DNA of 64,000 nucleotides from Ignavibacteria bacterium (GCA_016716125.1 JADJWZ010000015.1:1-64000); one strand, 5' to 3'; shown: positions 39,398-49,561, counted from the first letter of the stretch. The notes: generated from the letters alone by a model not told the origin. Translations and numbers: made by a program.

Positions 39398-40393
39398 ATG
39401 AATAAAAAGCAACTTACAGGCATTTTCAATAATTCCCGTAACCGAAAAATCATAATTGTAGGGGATTTAATGCTCGACAGATATTTATTCGGAGATGTAT
39501 CAAGAATATCTCCTGAAGCTCCTGTTCCGGTCTTTGATATCCGAAATAATGAATTCCGTCTGGGAGGTGCTGCAAATGTCGCATACAATATAAAAACACT
39601 CGGATCAGATCCTTTCCTTATTGGCGTCACCGGTGATGATGCAGAAAGCGAATTGCTGAAATTTTCACTGAGCAATATCGGCATTGGTACAGACGGTATA
39701 ATTTCAGAAGCCGGAAGACCTACTACGAGCAAGTCAAGGATCATTTCGGAATCACATCATCTATTAAGAATTGACAGCGAATCTAAGGAAGAAGTTTCAG
39801 AGGAATCTCAGAAGAAAATTCTGACACTTCTGAATGATCATGCGGATAAAAATTCAATTGTAATTTTACAGGATTATAACAAAGGTGTTTTAACGAAAGA
39901 ACTAATCAGAAAAATTTCGTCTTTATCAGTTAAGAAGAACTTTAAAATACTTGTAGACCCTAAGTTTGATAATTTTTTTGAATTCAGAAATGCTTATATA
40001 TTCAAACCAAACAGAAAAGAATTAGAAGACTCGTTCGGCATAAAAATAAAAGACCTTGATTATCTTGATGAAATAGCTGCAAAGCTTATGAAAAAAATAA
40101 GCTGCAGTAATATAATATTTACGCTCGGAGAACAGGGAATGATGATCTATGAATCAGTTAACGGGGAATTAAAAAAAGAAAAGATCAGTACGAAAGCCAG
40201 AAAAGTAGCTGACGTATCAGGAGCCGGAGACACAGTTATCTCAACTATTGCAGTATGTCTCTCAGGCGGAGCAAGCGTTCATGATGCAGCGGTAATTTCA
40301 AATTACGCTGCAGGTCTTGTAATTCAGGAAGTCGGCATTGTACCTGTTTTCAAAAATGAGCTGATAAAAAATATTTTAAGTAAAGAAAAATGA
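39398..40393 (+). CDS. rfaE1: D-glycero-beta-D-manno-heptose-7-phosphate kinase (HldE N-half)
   Basis: 331 residues, PfkB/ribokinase fold. It phosphorylates heptose 7-phosphate at C1 in ADP-heptose synthesis. Signatures seen: GDLMLDRYLFGDVSRISPEA near the start (family-specific), LGGAANVAYNI, and the anion-hole/catalytic DVSGAGDT. In E. coli this domain is fused to the nucleotidyltransferase as HldE; here the stop overlaps the next ATG by four bases, so the two halves are separate but translationally coupled genes. Confidence 0.93.
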   Translation: MNKKQLTGIFNNSRNRKIIIVGDLMLDRYLFGDVSRISPEAPVPVFDIRNNEFRLGGAANVAYNIKTLGSDPFLIGVTGDDAESELLKFSLSNIGIGTDGIISEAGRPTTSKSRIISESHHLLRIDSESKEEVSEESQKKILTLLNDHADKNSIVILQDYNKGVLTKELIRKISSLSVKKNFKILVDPKFDNFFEFRNAYIFKPNRKELEDSFGIKIKDLDYLDEIAAKLMKKISCSNIIFTLGEQGMMIYESVNGELKKEKISTKARKVADVSGAGDTVISTIAVCLSGGASVHDAAVISNYAAGLVIQEVGIVPVFKNELIKNILSKEK

Positions 40394-40854
40394 TTTTAAA
40401 AAATAAAGATCTTCCTGATGTCAGGAAGAAGATAAAAGAAGAAAATAAAAAATTAGTATTTACAAATGGTTGTTTTGACATACTTCATAAAGGTCATGTT
40501 TCTTATCTGAATCAGGCAAAACTTCTCGGAGATTATTTAATAGTAGGTGTTAATTCAGATAAATCCATTAAAAAATTAAAAGGTGATGACAGACCTGTAA
40601 ACTCCGAACTTGACAGAGCATTCATATTAGACAATCTTAAATCAGTTGACTTCGTTACGATTTTTAATGAAGATACGCCGTATGAGTTAATAAAACTTTT
40701 ACTTCCGGATTGTCTTGTAAAAGGCGGCGACTGGAAAGAAAAAGACATTGTCGGATCTGATATTGTAAAAGCAAACAAAGGTAAAGTAGTAAGTCTGAAT
40801 TTTATTAATAATTATTCTTCGTCCTCGATAATAGAAAAAATCCGAAAAAACTGA
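40390..40854 (+). CDS. rfaE2: D-glycero-beta-D-manno-heptose 1-phosphate adenylyltransferase (HldE C-half)
   Basis: 154 residues, cytidylyltransferase-like. NGCFDILHKGHVSYLNQAK contains the HxGH nucleotide site, and KGGDWKEKDIVG and SSSSIIEKI are typical of this family. It joins AMP to heptose 1-phosphate. Overlaps the kinase gene; the large TamB gene starts 22 bases after its stop. Together with hldD at 27.2 kb it supplies ADP-L-heptose for the outer core. Confidence 0.93.
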   Translation: MILKNKDLPDVRKKIKEENKKLVFTNGCFDILHKGHVSYLNQAKLLGDYLIVGVNSDKSIKKLKGDDRPVNSELDRAFILDNLKSVDFVTIFNEDTPYELIKLLLPDCLVKGGDWKEKDIVGSDIVKANKGKVVSLNFINNYSSSSIIEKIRKN

Positions 40855-40875
40855 TCCGATTCAAACTCCTTACTT

Positions 40876-43800
40876 ATGTCCGAAAAAGATAAAAATTCCG
40901 GGAACACTGAAAATAATCCGAACTCTGATACTGAAGATACTTCCATAGATCAAAAAGATCAGAAAGTTCGGAATGCGGGAATTAAACCAAAGAAAAGCTT
41001 TATCGGAAAATTCTTAACTGTGGTTAAGTTTCTTTTCATTTTTATAATTCTTCTCATAATAGGAATATTCATATTTATACAAACAGATATATTTTCAAAT
41101 CTTGCCCTTGACATCGCTCTTGATAAACTTAACGAATCTTATTCCGAAAAGGAAACCGTCATTTACGCCGAATCCCTGAACGGAAATTTGCTTAAAGGAT
41201 TTACACTTAATAATGGTAGTATAAAAGTGAAAGGCGATACGCTTTTAAAATTCAGCTCACTCTTAGTGAAGTATGACATTCTGAAACTGCTGAAAAAGGA
41301 AATCTTCACAAGAGAGCTAATTCTTAAAGATCCTCAGATAAACCTAACAAAAATTCGCGACAGGAATGACAGTCTTAAATGGAATTTCGAATATTTTCTT
41401 GAATCAGATACACCGGATGAGGATACTACATCGTCAGAATTCGACTGGGGCATTACCGCTGAAAACCTGATCATAGAAAATGGTTCGGTCAGAATACTTG
41501 AAAATAAAAATTCGTCTTTACCAATAAGAGATATTACTATTCGCAACATTGACACGTTTAATGTTTCTGAGTTTGACATGAATAAATTAAATCTGAACCT
41601 GTATGCAAAATACTTTCCGGAAGACAAAGATGTAAACATTAAAAATCTGAATTTCAAGACCAACTCTCCTTTAAATCTGAATCAATTTTCGCTTCAGGCA
41701 AATATAAATTACAGGGATACAGTAACTGAACTGAGTAAGCTGACATTAGTCACCGACAGATCTGATATTAAAATAAATCAGATAAGGATTATGGGAATGA
41801 ATGTAATTGAAGGATTTGATTATGAAGGACTGGAAAATAAAGATACGAAAATAAATATCGAAGCTGATCCGATAAACATGGATGATCTCAGTTTTTTTCT
41901 GCCGGAACTGGATTTTCTTGACAGCACAATTAGTTTTTCTTTAGTAACTGAAGATAAATACGGAGATCTGGAATTAAAAAAACTTAATTTGAAATCAGAG
42001 AAGTCTCAGTATTTTTTTTCCGGGAATATAAAAAATCTGCATAATCCCGAGTCATTGTATTTTAATGTGTCGGGCAGAGATATAATAATAGATCCGAGAG
42101 ATACAAAGATACTGCTGCCGGGACTGGATATTCCTGATTATACTCACATGGGAATAATCACTATACCGTCCTTAACATATACCGGAGAACCGTCAAAATT
42201 TGAAACTGACTTTGATATAAATACATCAGCAGGCAGAACATACGGAAATGCTTTTATGGATCTCACCGGAAATGAAATTGCATATAAAGGAGTCTTTAAA
42301 ACTTCCGGTATTAATCTGGGAAAGATATTTCAGGATAAGGAACTTGAAGGTCAGATCAGCGGGGACTTTAATGTCGATGCGAGAGGATTTGATTATAAGA
42401 CCATGTCGGGTAAGCTAAATTACAAACTGATCTCGACTAAAATGCTCGGAGTAAATATTTCCGAATCAAGCGGAAGATTAATTTTTAACAGGGGTAATAT
42501 AGATCTTGATCTCGGCATTCGTTCAAACATCGTGAATGCAAGGAGTAAAGGCAAAATAAATATTTCCAATCCGAACAGTATCAGCTATGATCTCAGAGGC
42601 ACTGCTTCAAATCTTGATATTCAGGCGATCACAAAAGATCCGGCGCAGAAGAGTAACCTCACGTTTGATTTTGACATAAAAGGAAAAGGTACATCTCCGG
42701 ATGATATTGCAGGTAACTTTAAAATAGATTTAAAGCCGTCTGTATTCGGAGAGAACACACTTCCGGTAACGCCGGTAAATGCAGTGATAGATCAGAGCGG
42801 TAACTTAAGAAAAATTTCCTTAAAGACGAATTTTGCGGAAGTAGAGGCTGAAGGTTTTTTTAAATTCTCGGAGCTTATGGATCTGGTAATTGAGAATTCC
42901 GAAAAGATCGCTTCTAACATTTCCGATAAATTTTTTCCGGATTCTTTGAGAGTAAATCAATCAGCAATTACAGGATATCAGGTTGACTGCAATAATTATT
43001 ATATGAATTATTCTGTGAATGTAACAGACCTGTCACCTATTGCATCTTTTACCGGAAATGATACTATAATTTTTAACGGGAATCTTAAAGGAAGTATTTC
43101 GGACAGCTGCGGATTATTCACTTTCAATACAAGCGGCAAGATAAATAATTTTGCTTACGGGGATTCTCTGATTATGCTTAAGGATGCTGAACTGAATTTA
43201 TTTATGAGAGATGCAATCGGAGCTGATAATCTTGAGAATTTTTATTCAGACATTACTCTTAATTCAAACAAAGTAATTGCAGCCGGAAACAGCTTTGACT
43301 CTGTGTTTACCAAGATCAATTTTTTTAATAATGAAAACAAAGTTTTGATTACTGCTAACAGGGATTCCACGGTCAAGTTATTTACCGATTTTTCCCTGAA
43401 AGATTCAGCTGTATTTCTGTTTGATTCACTTTCTTTGAGATATCACGAATTTCATTTAGCAAACAATTCAGATCTTCAGGTCAAGTATACAAAAATTGAC
43501 AGCAATAATGTTTTTGATTTCAGGAAATTCATTTTAAGCAGTTTAAATCAGAGACTTAATGTAAGCGGATTTTACTCAACAAATGACAGCAGCAATCTCA
43601 AAGTCAGTGCGGATAATATCAAAGTTTTTGCTATTCAAAAATTACTGAATCCCGGAGAAGACATTGATCCTGTTGATTTAATAAAAGGAAATTTAAGAAG
43701 AACCGTAATTACATATAAAGGTTTGCCTGAAGATAAGATAATAACACTTGAATCAACTTCAGATGTATTATCCATAGGCGGTACCCAGATCGGAAGGCTT

Positions 43801-45570
43801 GATGCGCTGATAGATTATAAGGATGAATTACTTACAAGTGATGTTGCATTTTACAATATTAACAATGCCGGAAGTTTTAAATTACAGGGTACATTTCCGG
43901 TATTAGATCCTGGGAAACAGGAGTACGCTGATACAGTTTATTACAATAAGATCCGATCTGAGTCAGCAGTTAACCTTACAGCAAAAGCTGATAATTTTCA
44001 GCTTAAGATATTTCAGCAGCTTCTGTCCTTTACGAGAGATGTAGAAGGAATACTTAATGGAGAGATCAGACTCGGAGGTAAAACCTCGGAGCCGGATTTA
44101 ACCGGTGAAATGAATCTCAGTAAAGGAAAAGTTTATGTAACTTTAAATAAAATGAGATATGATCTCGAAGCGGATTTTTCTACTGAAAATGAAAAGATAC
44201 TGCTGAAGAATTCTAAACTTTTTGTAGGAGAAGATCCTTCCAGATTTATTACAACCACAGGTTATATCGATCTTACTGACCTGAATCTGACGGATATGGA
44301 TCTGAAAATGACTGGAGACGTTCAGGCGTTTGACAAAGACAACGGACCTACAGAACTCGGATTTTCAGGCGATCTTTGGGTTGGAAGCGGAAGTCCTAAG
44401 CTTCAGATAAAGGGAAATTCTGACAGAATTGATCTAACCGGCAATTTAATACTTGTAAGAGGTAATCTGGAATTTAATCCTTTTATTCAGGAAGCTTATA
44501 ATATTTATTCCGATGATTTTGAATACGGCGTAATAATAGATTCAATTAATTATAATAATGAAAATGTAAGAAGAGTATTGAGAAATACTACAGACAGTGT
44601 AATTGTAATTAAAGATTTGAATCTTAATCCGTTTGAAAAACTTCTTTATACTGAAAGTACAAAGAATGTTAAATATATTCCAAGAAAAAAATCAGGAAAA
44701 TTTTATTACAATCTGCAGATATCAACAGCAGAGAATGTATTTCTGAAATTCATAGTGAATGAAAGAACGCAGCAGGAATTTTTCGGAGAAATAAAAACAA
44801 ATCTGAGAATTGAAAACGAGGAAAATAATCAAATGTCAGGAAGAGGCGAAGTAATACTCGGTAGCAACTGTTATTATAAATTTTTCAGAAAGTTTGATGC
44901 GACAGGAAAAGTAAAATTTAATGGTCCTATTTCAAATCCGGAACTTGATATTGACGCAGTTTATAAAGGATTTACTTCAGTGAGTACAAGCGGTACGGAG
45001 CAGCAGACTATCAGCGAGGTAATAATTGACATGGATGTAACCGGCTTCGCAAAGAATCCTGTGCTGACGATTTCTCTGAGCAGGGACGGCAGAAGAGAAT
45101 CAGGAAGCAATGCAAGCAGCGACGCCATTTCTTTTTTACTTTTCGGTAAATTCAAGGATCAGCTTTCATTCAGCGAAAGCTCCAGTTTCGGAGCATCGAT
45201 TGGCGCGTCAGTTCTTTCCAATTATGTAACATCTTCACTTGAAACTGTTCTGCCTTTTCTGATAAATACTGATGTCAATTATATAGATTCAAAAACAGGA
45301 AGCATTGCGGAAAATACTGACATAAGATTTACTGCAGCTTTAGGCGGCGCAATAATAAGATTCGGAGGTCAGATATTTAAAGGGATTGCAAACACAGATA
45401 TAATCATTGATTATCCGGTTAATAAAATGCTGAAGATCAGCGGTCTTTCAAATGATCTGATATTAAGACTTGAAAGAGTGTATGATCCGTTTTCATCAGC
45501 ATCAACGGATAACTCGGTAGTATCCGGAACCAGAGCAGGAGCTTTAATATATTACAGAATTAAATTTTAA
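40876..45570 (+). CDS. tamB: TamB/AsmA-like translocation and assembly module protein
   Basis: 1564 residues: a charged cytoplasmic N-tail, one membrane anchor (about 46-68), then a very long beta-strand-rich periplasmic region with repeated short hydrophobic strands (AsmA-like taco/groove), and the C-terminal DUF490/TamB_C domain (about 1150-1564; TGEMNLSKGKVYVTLNKM, ARGDR-type GRRESGS...SFLLFGKF near the end). It spans the periplasm and is thought to move phospholipid toward the outer membrane or assist barrel insertion. No TamA gene is adjacent; instead heptose genes precede and RNase R follows. Confidence 0.88.
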   Translation: MSEKDKNSGNTENNPNSDTEDTSIDQKDQKVRNAGIKPKKSFIGKFLTVVKFLFIFIILLIIGIFIFIQTDIFSNLALDIALDKLNESYSEKETVIYAESLNGNLLKGFTLNNGSIKVKGDTLLKFSSLLVKYDILKLLKKEIFTRELILKDPQINLTKIRDRNDSLKWNFEYFLESDTPDEDTTSSEFDWGITAENLIIENGSVRILENKNSSLPIRDITIRNIDTFNVSEFDMNKLNLNLYAKYFPEDKDVNIKNLNFKTNSPLNLNQFSLQANINYRDTVTELSKLTLVTDRSDIKINQIRIMGMNVIEGFDYEGLENKDTKINIEADPINMDDLSFFLPELDFLDSTISFSLVTEDKYGDLELKKLNLKSEKSQYFFSGNIKNLHNPESLYFNVSGRDIIIDPRDTKILLPGLDIPDYTHMGIITIPSLTYTGEPSKFETDFDINTSAGRTYGNAFMDLTGNEIAYKGVFKTSGINLGKIFQDKELEGQISGDFNVDARGFDYKTMSGKLNYKLISTKMLGVNISESSGRLIFNRGNIDLDLGIRSNIVNARSKGKINISNPNSISYDLRGTASNLDIQAITKDPAQKSNLTFDFDIKGKGTSPDDIAGNFKIDLKPSVFGENTLPVTPVNAVIDQSGNLRKISLKTNFAEVEAEGFFKFSELMDLVIENSEKIASNISDKFFPDSLRVNQSAITGYQVDCNNYYMNYSVNVTDLSPIASFTGNDTIIFNGNLKGSISDSCGLFTFNTSGKINNFAYGDSLIMLKDAELNLFMRDAIGADNLENFYSDITLNSNKVIAAGNSFDSVFTKINFFNNENKVLITANRDSTVKLFTDFSLKDSAVFLFDSLSLRYHEFHLANNSDLQVKYTKIDSNNVFDFRKFILSSLNQRLNVSGFYSTNDSSNLKVSADNIKVFAIQKLLNPGEDIDPVDLIKGNLRRTVITYKGLPEDKIITLESTSDVLSIGGTQIGRLDALIDYKDELLTSDVAFYNINNAGSFKLQGTFPVLDPGKQEYADTVYYNKIRSESAVNLTAKADNFQLKIFQQLLSFTRDVEGILNGEIRLGGKTSEPDLTGEMNLSKGKVYVTLNKMRYDLEADFSTENEKILLKNSKLFVGEDPSRFITTTGYIDLTDLNLTDMDLKMTGDVQAFDKDNGPTELGFSGDLWVGSGSPKLQIKGNSDRIDLTGNLILVRGNLEFNPFIQEAYNIYSDDFEYGVIIDSINYNNENVRRVLRNTTDSVIVIKDLNLNPFEKLLYTESTKNVKYIPRKKSGKFYYNLQISTAENVFLKFIVNERTQQEFFGEIKTNLRIENEENNQMSGRGEVILGSNCYYKFFRKFDATGKVKFNGPISNPELDIDAVYKGFTSVSTSGTEQQTISEVIIDMDVTGFAKNPVLTISLSRDGRRESGSNASSDAISFLLFGKFKDQLSFSESSSFGASIGASVLSNYVTSSLETVLPFLINTDVNYIDSKTGSIAENTDIRFTAALGGAIIRFGGQIFKGIANTDIIIDYPVNKMLKISGLSNDLILRLERVYDPFSSASTDNSVVSGTRAGALIYYRIKF

Positions 45571-45572
45571 TC

Positions 45573-47804
45573 ATTATCAATTATCATAAAAAAATACTGG
45601 AGTTATTCAGCAGTAATAAGAATGCGTCTTTTAAATTAAATTCCATACTTAAGAAGCTGGAACTTAATCCCTCATCAAGGGAAATACTGAAGAAGAATCT
45701 TCAGCAGCTTGTAAAGGAAGGTAGTTTATCCCGTGAAGGAAAATATTACTCTACAGGCGGCGGAGCACCGGAGAATTTAAAATTCAAACTCAGTAAGGAC
45801 AGAGACAGATCAAAAAAGTATTCAGGTGACAGGACATCCGGCAGGAAAAGGTCCGGTAAAGAAAGATCAGGAGATATTAAAAAAGTTAAATCACAAATTA
45901 GTTCAGGAGAAATTGATTTCGGCGACGACGGAAGAGCAGTAATAAAATCAGTTTCCGAATCCGGAGAACCTGTGGTTTTCAATATAAAAGGTACTCAAAC
46001 ATTTGCTCATAAGATCGGAGACAAAGTTAATTTCAGTATACTTACAAAAGATAACGGCAGTGAGGCAGAAATAATAGAAATAACATCTCATAAGAATAAG
46101 TTTGTCACCGGAAAATTTGAAGATCATAAAAGTTATGGTTTGATATTTCCTGACTCAAGGGAAATAAAGAATCAGATAATAGTTTCTTACAGGGATTTTT
46201 CCGGAGCTAAAAATAATGATAAAGTGTATGCAGAGATCCTGAATCCATCGGATCACGGTGATGAGTTTACAGATCTTCGCGGTAAGGTGATCGAAGTGCT
46301 TGGTCAGTCAGGTGTCCGTGATACTGAAGAGAGATCTATCATGAGAAAATTCGGACTTGAAAAAGAATTTCCGCAGAATATCCTTGAGGAATCCGAAAAA
46401 CTAAAGATTGAATTTGATCCGAAAGACCGTCTCGATCTGAGAGATAAAGTAATATTTACTATAGATCCGGAAGACGCCAAAGATTTTGATGATGCAGTTT
46501 CAATAGAAAAGCTGAAAGGCGGAAATTATCTGCTGGGCGTTCATATTGCTGACGTATCGCATTTTGTAAAGGAAGATTCAGAGCTGGACAAAGAAGCTCT
46601 CAGAAGAGCTACAAGCACATATCTTGTAAAAAATGTAATACCGATGCTTCCTGAAAAAATTTCGAATGAACTCTGTTCATTAAAACCAAATGAAGACAGA
46701 TTAACATTTTCAATTCTCATCACTCTGAGCAGGACATTTAAAGTCAAAAGTTTTCAGATCGTGAAAACAGTGATCAATAGTAAAAGAAGATTTACTTATG
46801 AAGAAGCGCAGCAGGTCATAGAAACCGGTAAAGGAGATTTTGTAAAAGAGCTTCAGATGATGGATATGATCAGCAAATCCATTACCTTACAGAGATTAAG
46901 AGAAGAGAGTCTTGATTTTGATTCAAACGAAGTGAAGTTCAGATTTGACAAACACGGCAGCGTTTCGGAAATAGTCGTCAAAGAGCGCATCAACTCGATG
47001 AGACTTATAGAGGAATTTATGCTGCTGGCAAATAAATGCGCGACTGAATTTGTAGGCAATCTTTCCAAAGAAAATAAAATCCAGTATCCGTTCATTTACA
47101 GAGTTCATGACATTCCGAATTCCGACAGGATGAAAGAGCTTGCTGATTTTGTAAAGCAATTTGGATACACAATTAATCCGGAAGATAAAACTACATTACG
47201 AAAACTTTTAAATGATATTGAAGGAAAGCCCGAAGAGTTTATTATCAATGATCTTTTTATCAGATCAATGGCTAAAGCAATTTATCAGACTAAAAACATC
47301 GGACATTACGGACTGGGCTTTAAAGACTATTCTCATTTCACATCGCCGATCAGAAGATATCCTGACCTTGCAGTACACCGGTGTTTGTTTGATTATCTAA
47401 GCACAGATAAAATACCGGTTGACCGAATTTCTCATTATGAAAAAACGCTATCAGTGATCTGCAAACAAAGTTCCATTATGGAACAAAACGCCGAAAAAGC
47501 TGAGAGGGAATCTATTAAACTAATGCAGATAGATTATATTTCAAAACATCTCGGCAGCGAATATGAAGGAATAATTTCAGGAATGATACAGTACGGAATT
47601 TTCGTAGAGATAATGGATATTCTGATTGAAGGTATGATAAGATTCAGGGATATGAATGATGATTACTACGAGTATGATGACAAGCGGCACATTGCAGTAG
47701 GACGAAGAAAAAGAAAGGTTCTGAAGGCTGGACAGAAAGTCAGAATAAAAGTTATTCGTGTAAATAAAGAGAGCAGGAAAATTGATTTTGCTCTTGTAAA
47801 TTAA
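45573..47804 (+). CDS. rnr: Ribonuclease R (RNB/S1), non-canonical or hidden start
   Basis: 3'-5' exoribonuclease. From the internal GTG at 45972 it reads 610 residues, but the same frame is open back to a TAA just before 45573 and encodes a family-typical N-terminus (KKILELFSSNKNASFKLNSILKK, then a Lys/Arg/Ser-rich stretch and a cold-shock region). No ATG, GTG or TTG lies between 45573 and the start of this homology, so ATT/ATC, CTG, or an indel hiding the start are the choices; 45573 is a placeholder. Catalytic block IDPEDAKDFDDAVS is intact and a C-terminal S1 domain (about 645-743) is present. Starts right after tamB. Confidence 0.85.
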   Translation: MINYHKKILELFSSNKNASFKLNSILKKLELNPSSREILKKNLQQLVKEGSLSREGKYYSTGGGAPENLKFKLSKDRDRSKKYSGDRTSGRKRSGKERSGDIKKVKSQISSGEIDFGDDGRAVIKSVSESGEPVVFNIKGTQTFAHKIGDKVNFSILTKDNGSEAEIIEITSHKNKFVTGKFEDHKSYGLIFPDSREIKNQIIVSYRDFSGAKNNDKVYAEILNPSDHGDEFTDLRGKVIEVLGQSGVRDTEERSIMRKFGLEKEFPQNILEESEKLKIEFDPKDRLDLRDKVIFTIDPEDAKDFDDAVSIEKLKGGNYLLGVHIADVSHFVKEDSELDKEALRRATSTYLVKNVIPMLPEKISNELCSLKPNEDRLTFSILITLSRTFKVKSFQIVKTVINSKRRFTYEEAQQVIETGKGDFVKELQMMDMISKSITLQRLREESLDFDSNEVKFRFDKHGSVSEIVVKERINSMRLIEEFMLLANKCATEFVGNLSKENKIQYPFIYRVHDIPNSDRMKELADFVKQFGYTINPEDKTTLRKLLNDIEGKPEEFIINDLFIRSMAKAIYQTKNIGHYGLGFKDYSHFTSPIRRYPDLAVHRCLFDYLSTDKIPVDRISHYEKTLSVICKQSSIMEQNAEKAERESIKLMQIDYISKHLGSEYEGIISGMIQYGIFVEIMDILIEGMIRFRDMNDDYYEYDDKRHIAVGRRKRKVLKAGQKVRIKVIRVNKESRKIDFALVN

Positions 47805-47820
47805 ATTTCAAAAATTCAAA

Positions 47821-47900
47821 GTAAACTGCGCTTCACTAAAATAAACTGCGCTTCACTAAAGTAAACTGCGCTTCACTAAAATAAACTGCGCTTCACTTAA
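47821..47900. repeat. Four tandem copies of a 20-bp unit
   Basis: [G/A]TAAACTGCGCTTCACTAAA repeated four times (47821, 47841, 47861, 47881). The first base alternates G, A, G, A, so a 40-bp dimer was probably duplicated. Just downstream of the rnr stop. Confidence 0.9.
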
Positions 47901-47993
47901 TTGTTGACATAGACATTCATCAGGATTTATGAGGAATAAATACTTCTATTAGTAACAATCATAACATTATACAAACACATACTTTTAAGAGAT

Positions 47994-48014
47994 CCCCGAC
48001 AGATGAGGTCGGGG
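47994..48014. repeat. Palindromic hairpin CCCCGAC/GTCGGGG
   Basis: CCCCGAC (47994-48000), loop AGATGAG, GTCGGGG (48008-48014). A 7-bp GC stem standing out from AT-rich surroundings. REP-like or terminator-like, but without a T run. Confidence 0.5.
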
Positions 48015-48181
48015 CAGGAACGTAATTACCAAAGAAAAGTCTTCCCGGATTCTTGGGATTGGAAAATTGTAAGTATCCATAATATTTTTAAACAGCTCGG
48101 TCATAATTATCTAAATTTAATACAAAGTATATAGAAACTGCCTGCTAAATTTGTTAATTTTGAAATCATAAATTTTCATAT

Positions 48182-49516
48182 ATGGCAAAAACTACAGATA
48201 AGATAAACCCGACCAAATTACGACTCCGGGAAATTGACAAAGAGCTGGCGGATTTATCCGAGAAGAGAAACTCCCTCGTTACACACTGGAATCTTGAAAA
48301 AGATCTGATAAAATCAGTTCGGGCGTCAAAAGAAGAGATGGAAACTTTAAAAACTGATGCAGATAAATACGAACGCGAAGGCAATCTGGCGAAAGTAGCT
48401 GAGATCAGATACGGTAAACTGCTTGAGCTTCAGAAAAGCATTGATGCAAAATCGGAAGAGCTTGCGAAGATACAAAAGGATAATAAAATGCTTAAGGAGG
48501 AAGTTGACTCCGAGGATATAGCGGAAATAATTTCCAAGTGGACAGGAATTCCCGTAAGCAAAATGCTTGAGAGTGAGCGGGCTAAACTTGTTCATATGGA
48601 AGAAAATCTTCAGAAGAGAGTAATTGGACAGGTTGATGCAGTCGTAGCCGTTTCAAATGCAATAAGAAGATCACGCGCCGGTCTTCAGGATGAAAACAGA
48701 CCAATTGGTTCTTTTATTTTTCTTGGTACAACCGGTGTAGGAAAGACGGAACTTGCAAGAGCTTTAGCGGAATTTTTATTTGATGATGAAAAAGCAATAG
48801 TAAGAATTGATATGAGCGAATACATGGAAAAATTTTCCGTTTCAAGACTCATAGGAGCTCCGCCAGGATATATCGGCTATGAAGAGGGAGGTCAGCTGAC
48901 TGAAGCTGTAAGAAGAAGACCTTATTCCGTAGTGCTGCTTGACGAGATCGAGAAGGCTCATCCGGATGTTTTCAATATTCTGCTGCAGGTGCTTGATGAA
49001 GGAAGACTTACGGATTCACAGGGCAGGACAGTTAATTTTAAAAATACAATAATTATAATGACATCCAATCTCGGATCTCATCTGATACAGGAAAAGATGC
49101 AGATCATTGATGATAAAAACAGGGATGATGTAATTAATGAGCTAAGAGTAGAATTAATGGATCTTCTTAAAGCAACCATACGGCCGGAATTTCTGAACAG
49201 AGTCGATGAGATCATTGTATTCAAACCACTTACGACAAATGAGATCAGAGCAATAGTTGAAATTCAGATACAGTTTCTTATAAGTAAGATGGAAAGAAAT
49301 AATATTAAACTGATTATAAGCGAGGAAGTAAAGGACTGGCTTGGCAAACTTGGTTTTGATATTTCATTCGGCGCAAGACCTTTAAAGAGAACAATTCAGA
49401 AATACGTTACAAATATATTATCTGAAAAAATTCTCAGCGCAGATTTTTTACCGGGAGATACAGTTGAAGCAAAGTTAGACAAAAGCGGACTGATTGAATT
49501 TACCAAGAAAAAATAA
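48182..49516 (+). CDS. C-terminal-half ClpB-like AAA+ protein (partial middle domain plus NBD2)
   Basis: 444 residues; full ClpB is about 860. It begins inside the coiled-coil middle domain (LREIDKELADLSEKRNSLVT; YEREGNLAKVAEIRYGKLLELQ, then SKWTGIPVSKMLESERAKL). It continues with a complete second AAA+ module: Walker A GTTGVGKT (about 181-188), Walker B VVLLDEIEKAHP (about 256), NRVDE and sensor-2 GARPLKR. The N-domain and NBD1 are absent. The ATG follows a noncoding region, and the M-domain is entered midway, so this is either a truncated paralogue or a genuine single-ring short form. Disaggregase activity in the usual sense (needing NBD1 and full M-domain for DnaK) is doubtful. The polypeptide itself has no frameshift and conserved catalytic motifs, so it is likely under selection. 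Confidence 0.85.
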   Translation: MAKTTDKINPTKLRLREIDKELADLSEKRNSLVTHWNLEKDLIKSVRASKEEMETLKTDADKYEREGNLAKVAEIRYGKLLELQKSIDAKSEELAKIQKDNKMLKEEVDSEDIAEIISKWTGIPVSKMLESERAKLVHMEENLQKRVIGQVDAVVAVSNAIRRSRAGLQDENRPIGSFIFLGTTGVGKTELARALAEFLFDDEKAIVRIDMSEYMEKFSVSRLIGAPPGYIGYEEGGQLTEAVRRRPYSVVLLDEIEKAHPDVFNILLQVLDEGRLTDSQGRTVNFKNTIIIMTSNLGSHLIQEKMQIIDDKNRDDVINELRVELMDLLKATIRPEFLNRVDEIIVFKPLTTNEIRAIVEIQIQFLISKMERNNIKLIISEEVKDWLGKLGFDISFGARPLKRTIQKYVTNILSEKILSADFLPGDTVEAKLDKSGLIEFTKKK

Positions 49517-49561
49517 TTCCGGAATGATCTGTATTACTGCTGCAATTAAAATAAAAATATA

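Larger units (their letters stand above)
47805..48181. other. 377-base spacer with tandem repeats and a palindrome upstream of the half-ClpB
   Basis: Holds the 4x20-bp repeat (47821-47900) and the hairpin (47994-48014), both listed separately. No trace of a ClpB first AAA+ domain or N-domain can be read in any frame here. A weak promoter-like TAAATTTG lies at 48146-48153, 29 bases before the ATG, without a clear -33 TTG. Confidence 0.5.
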
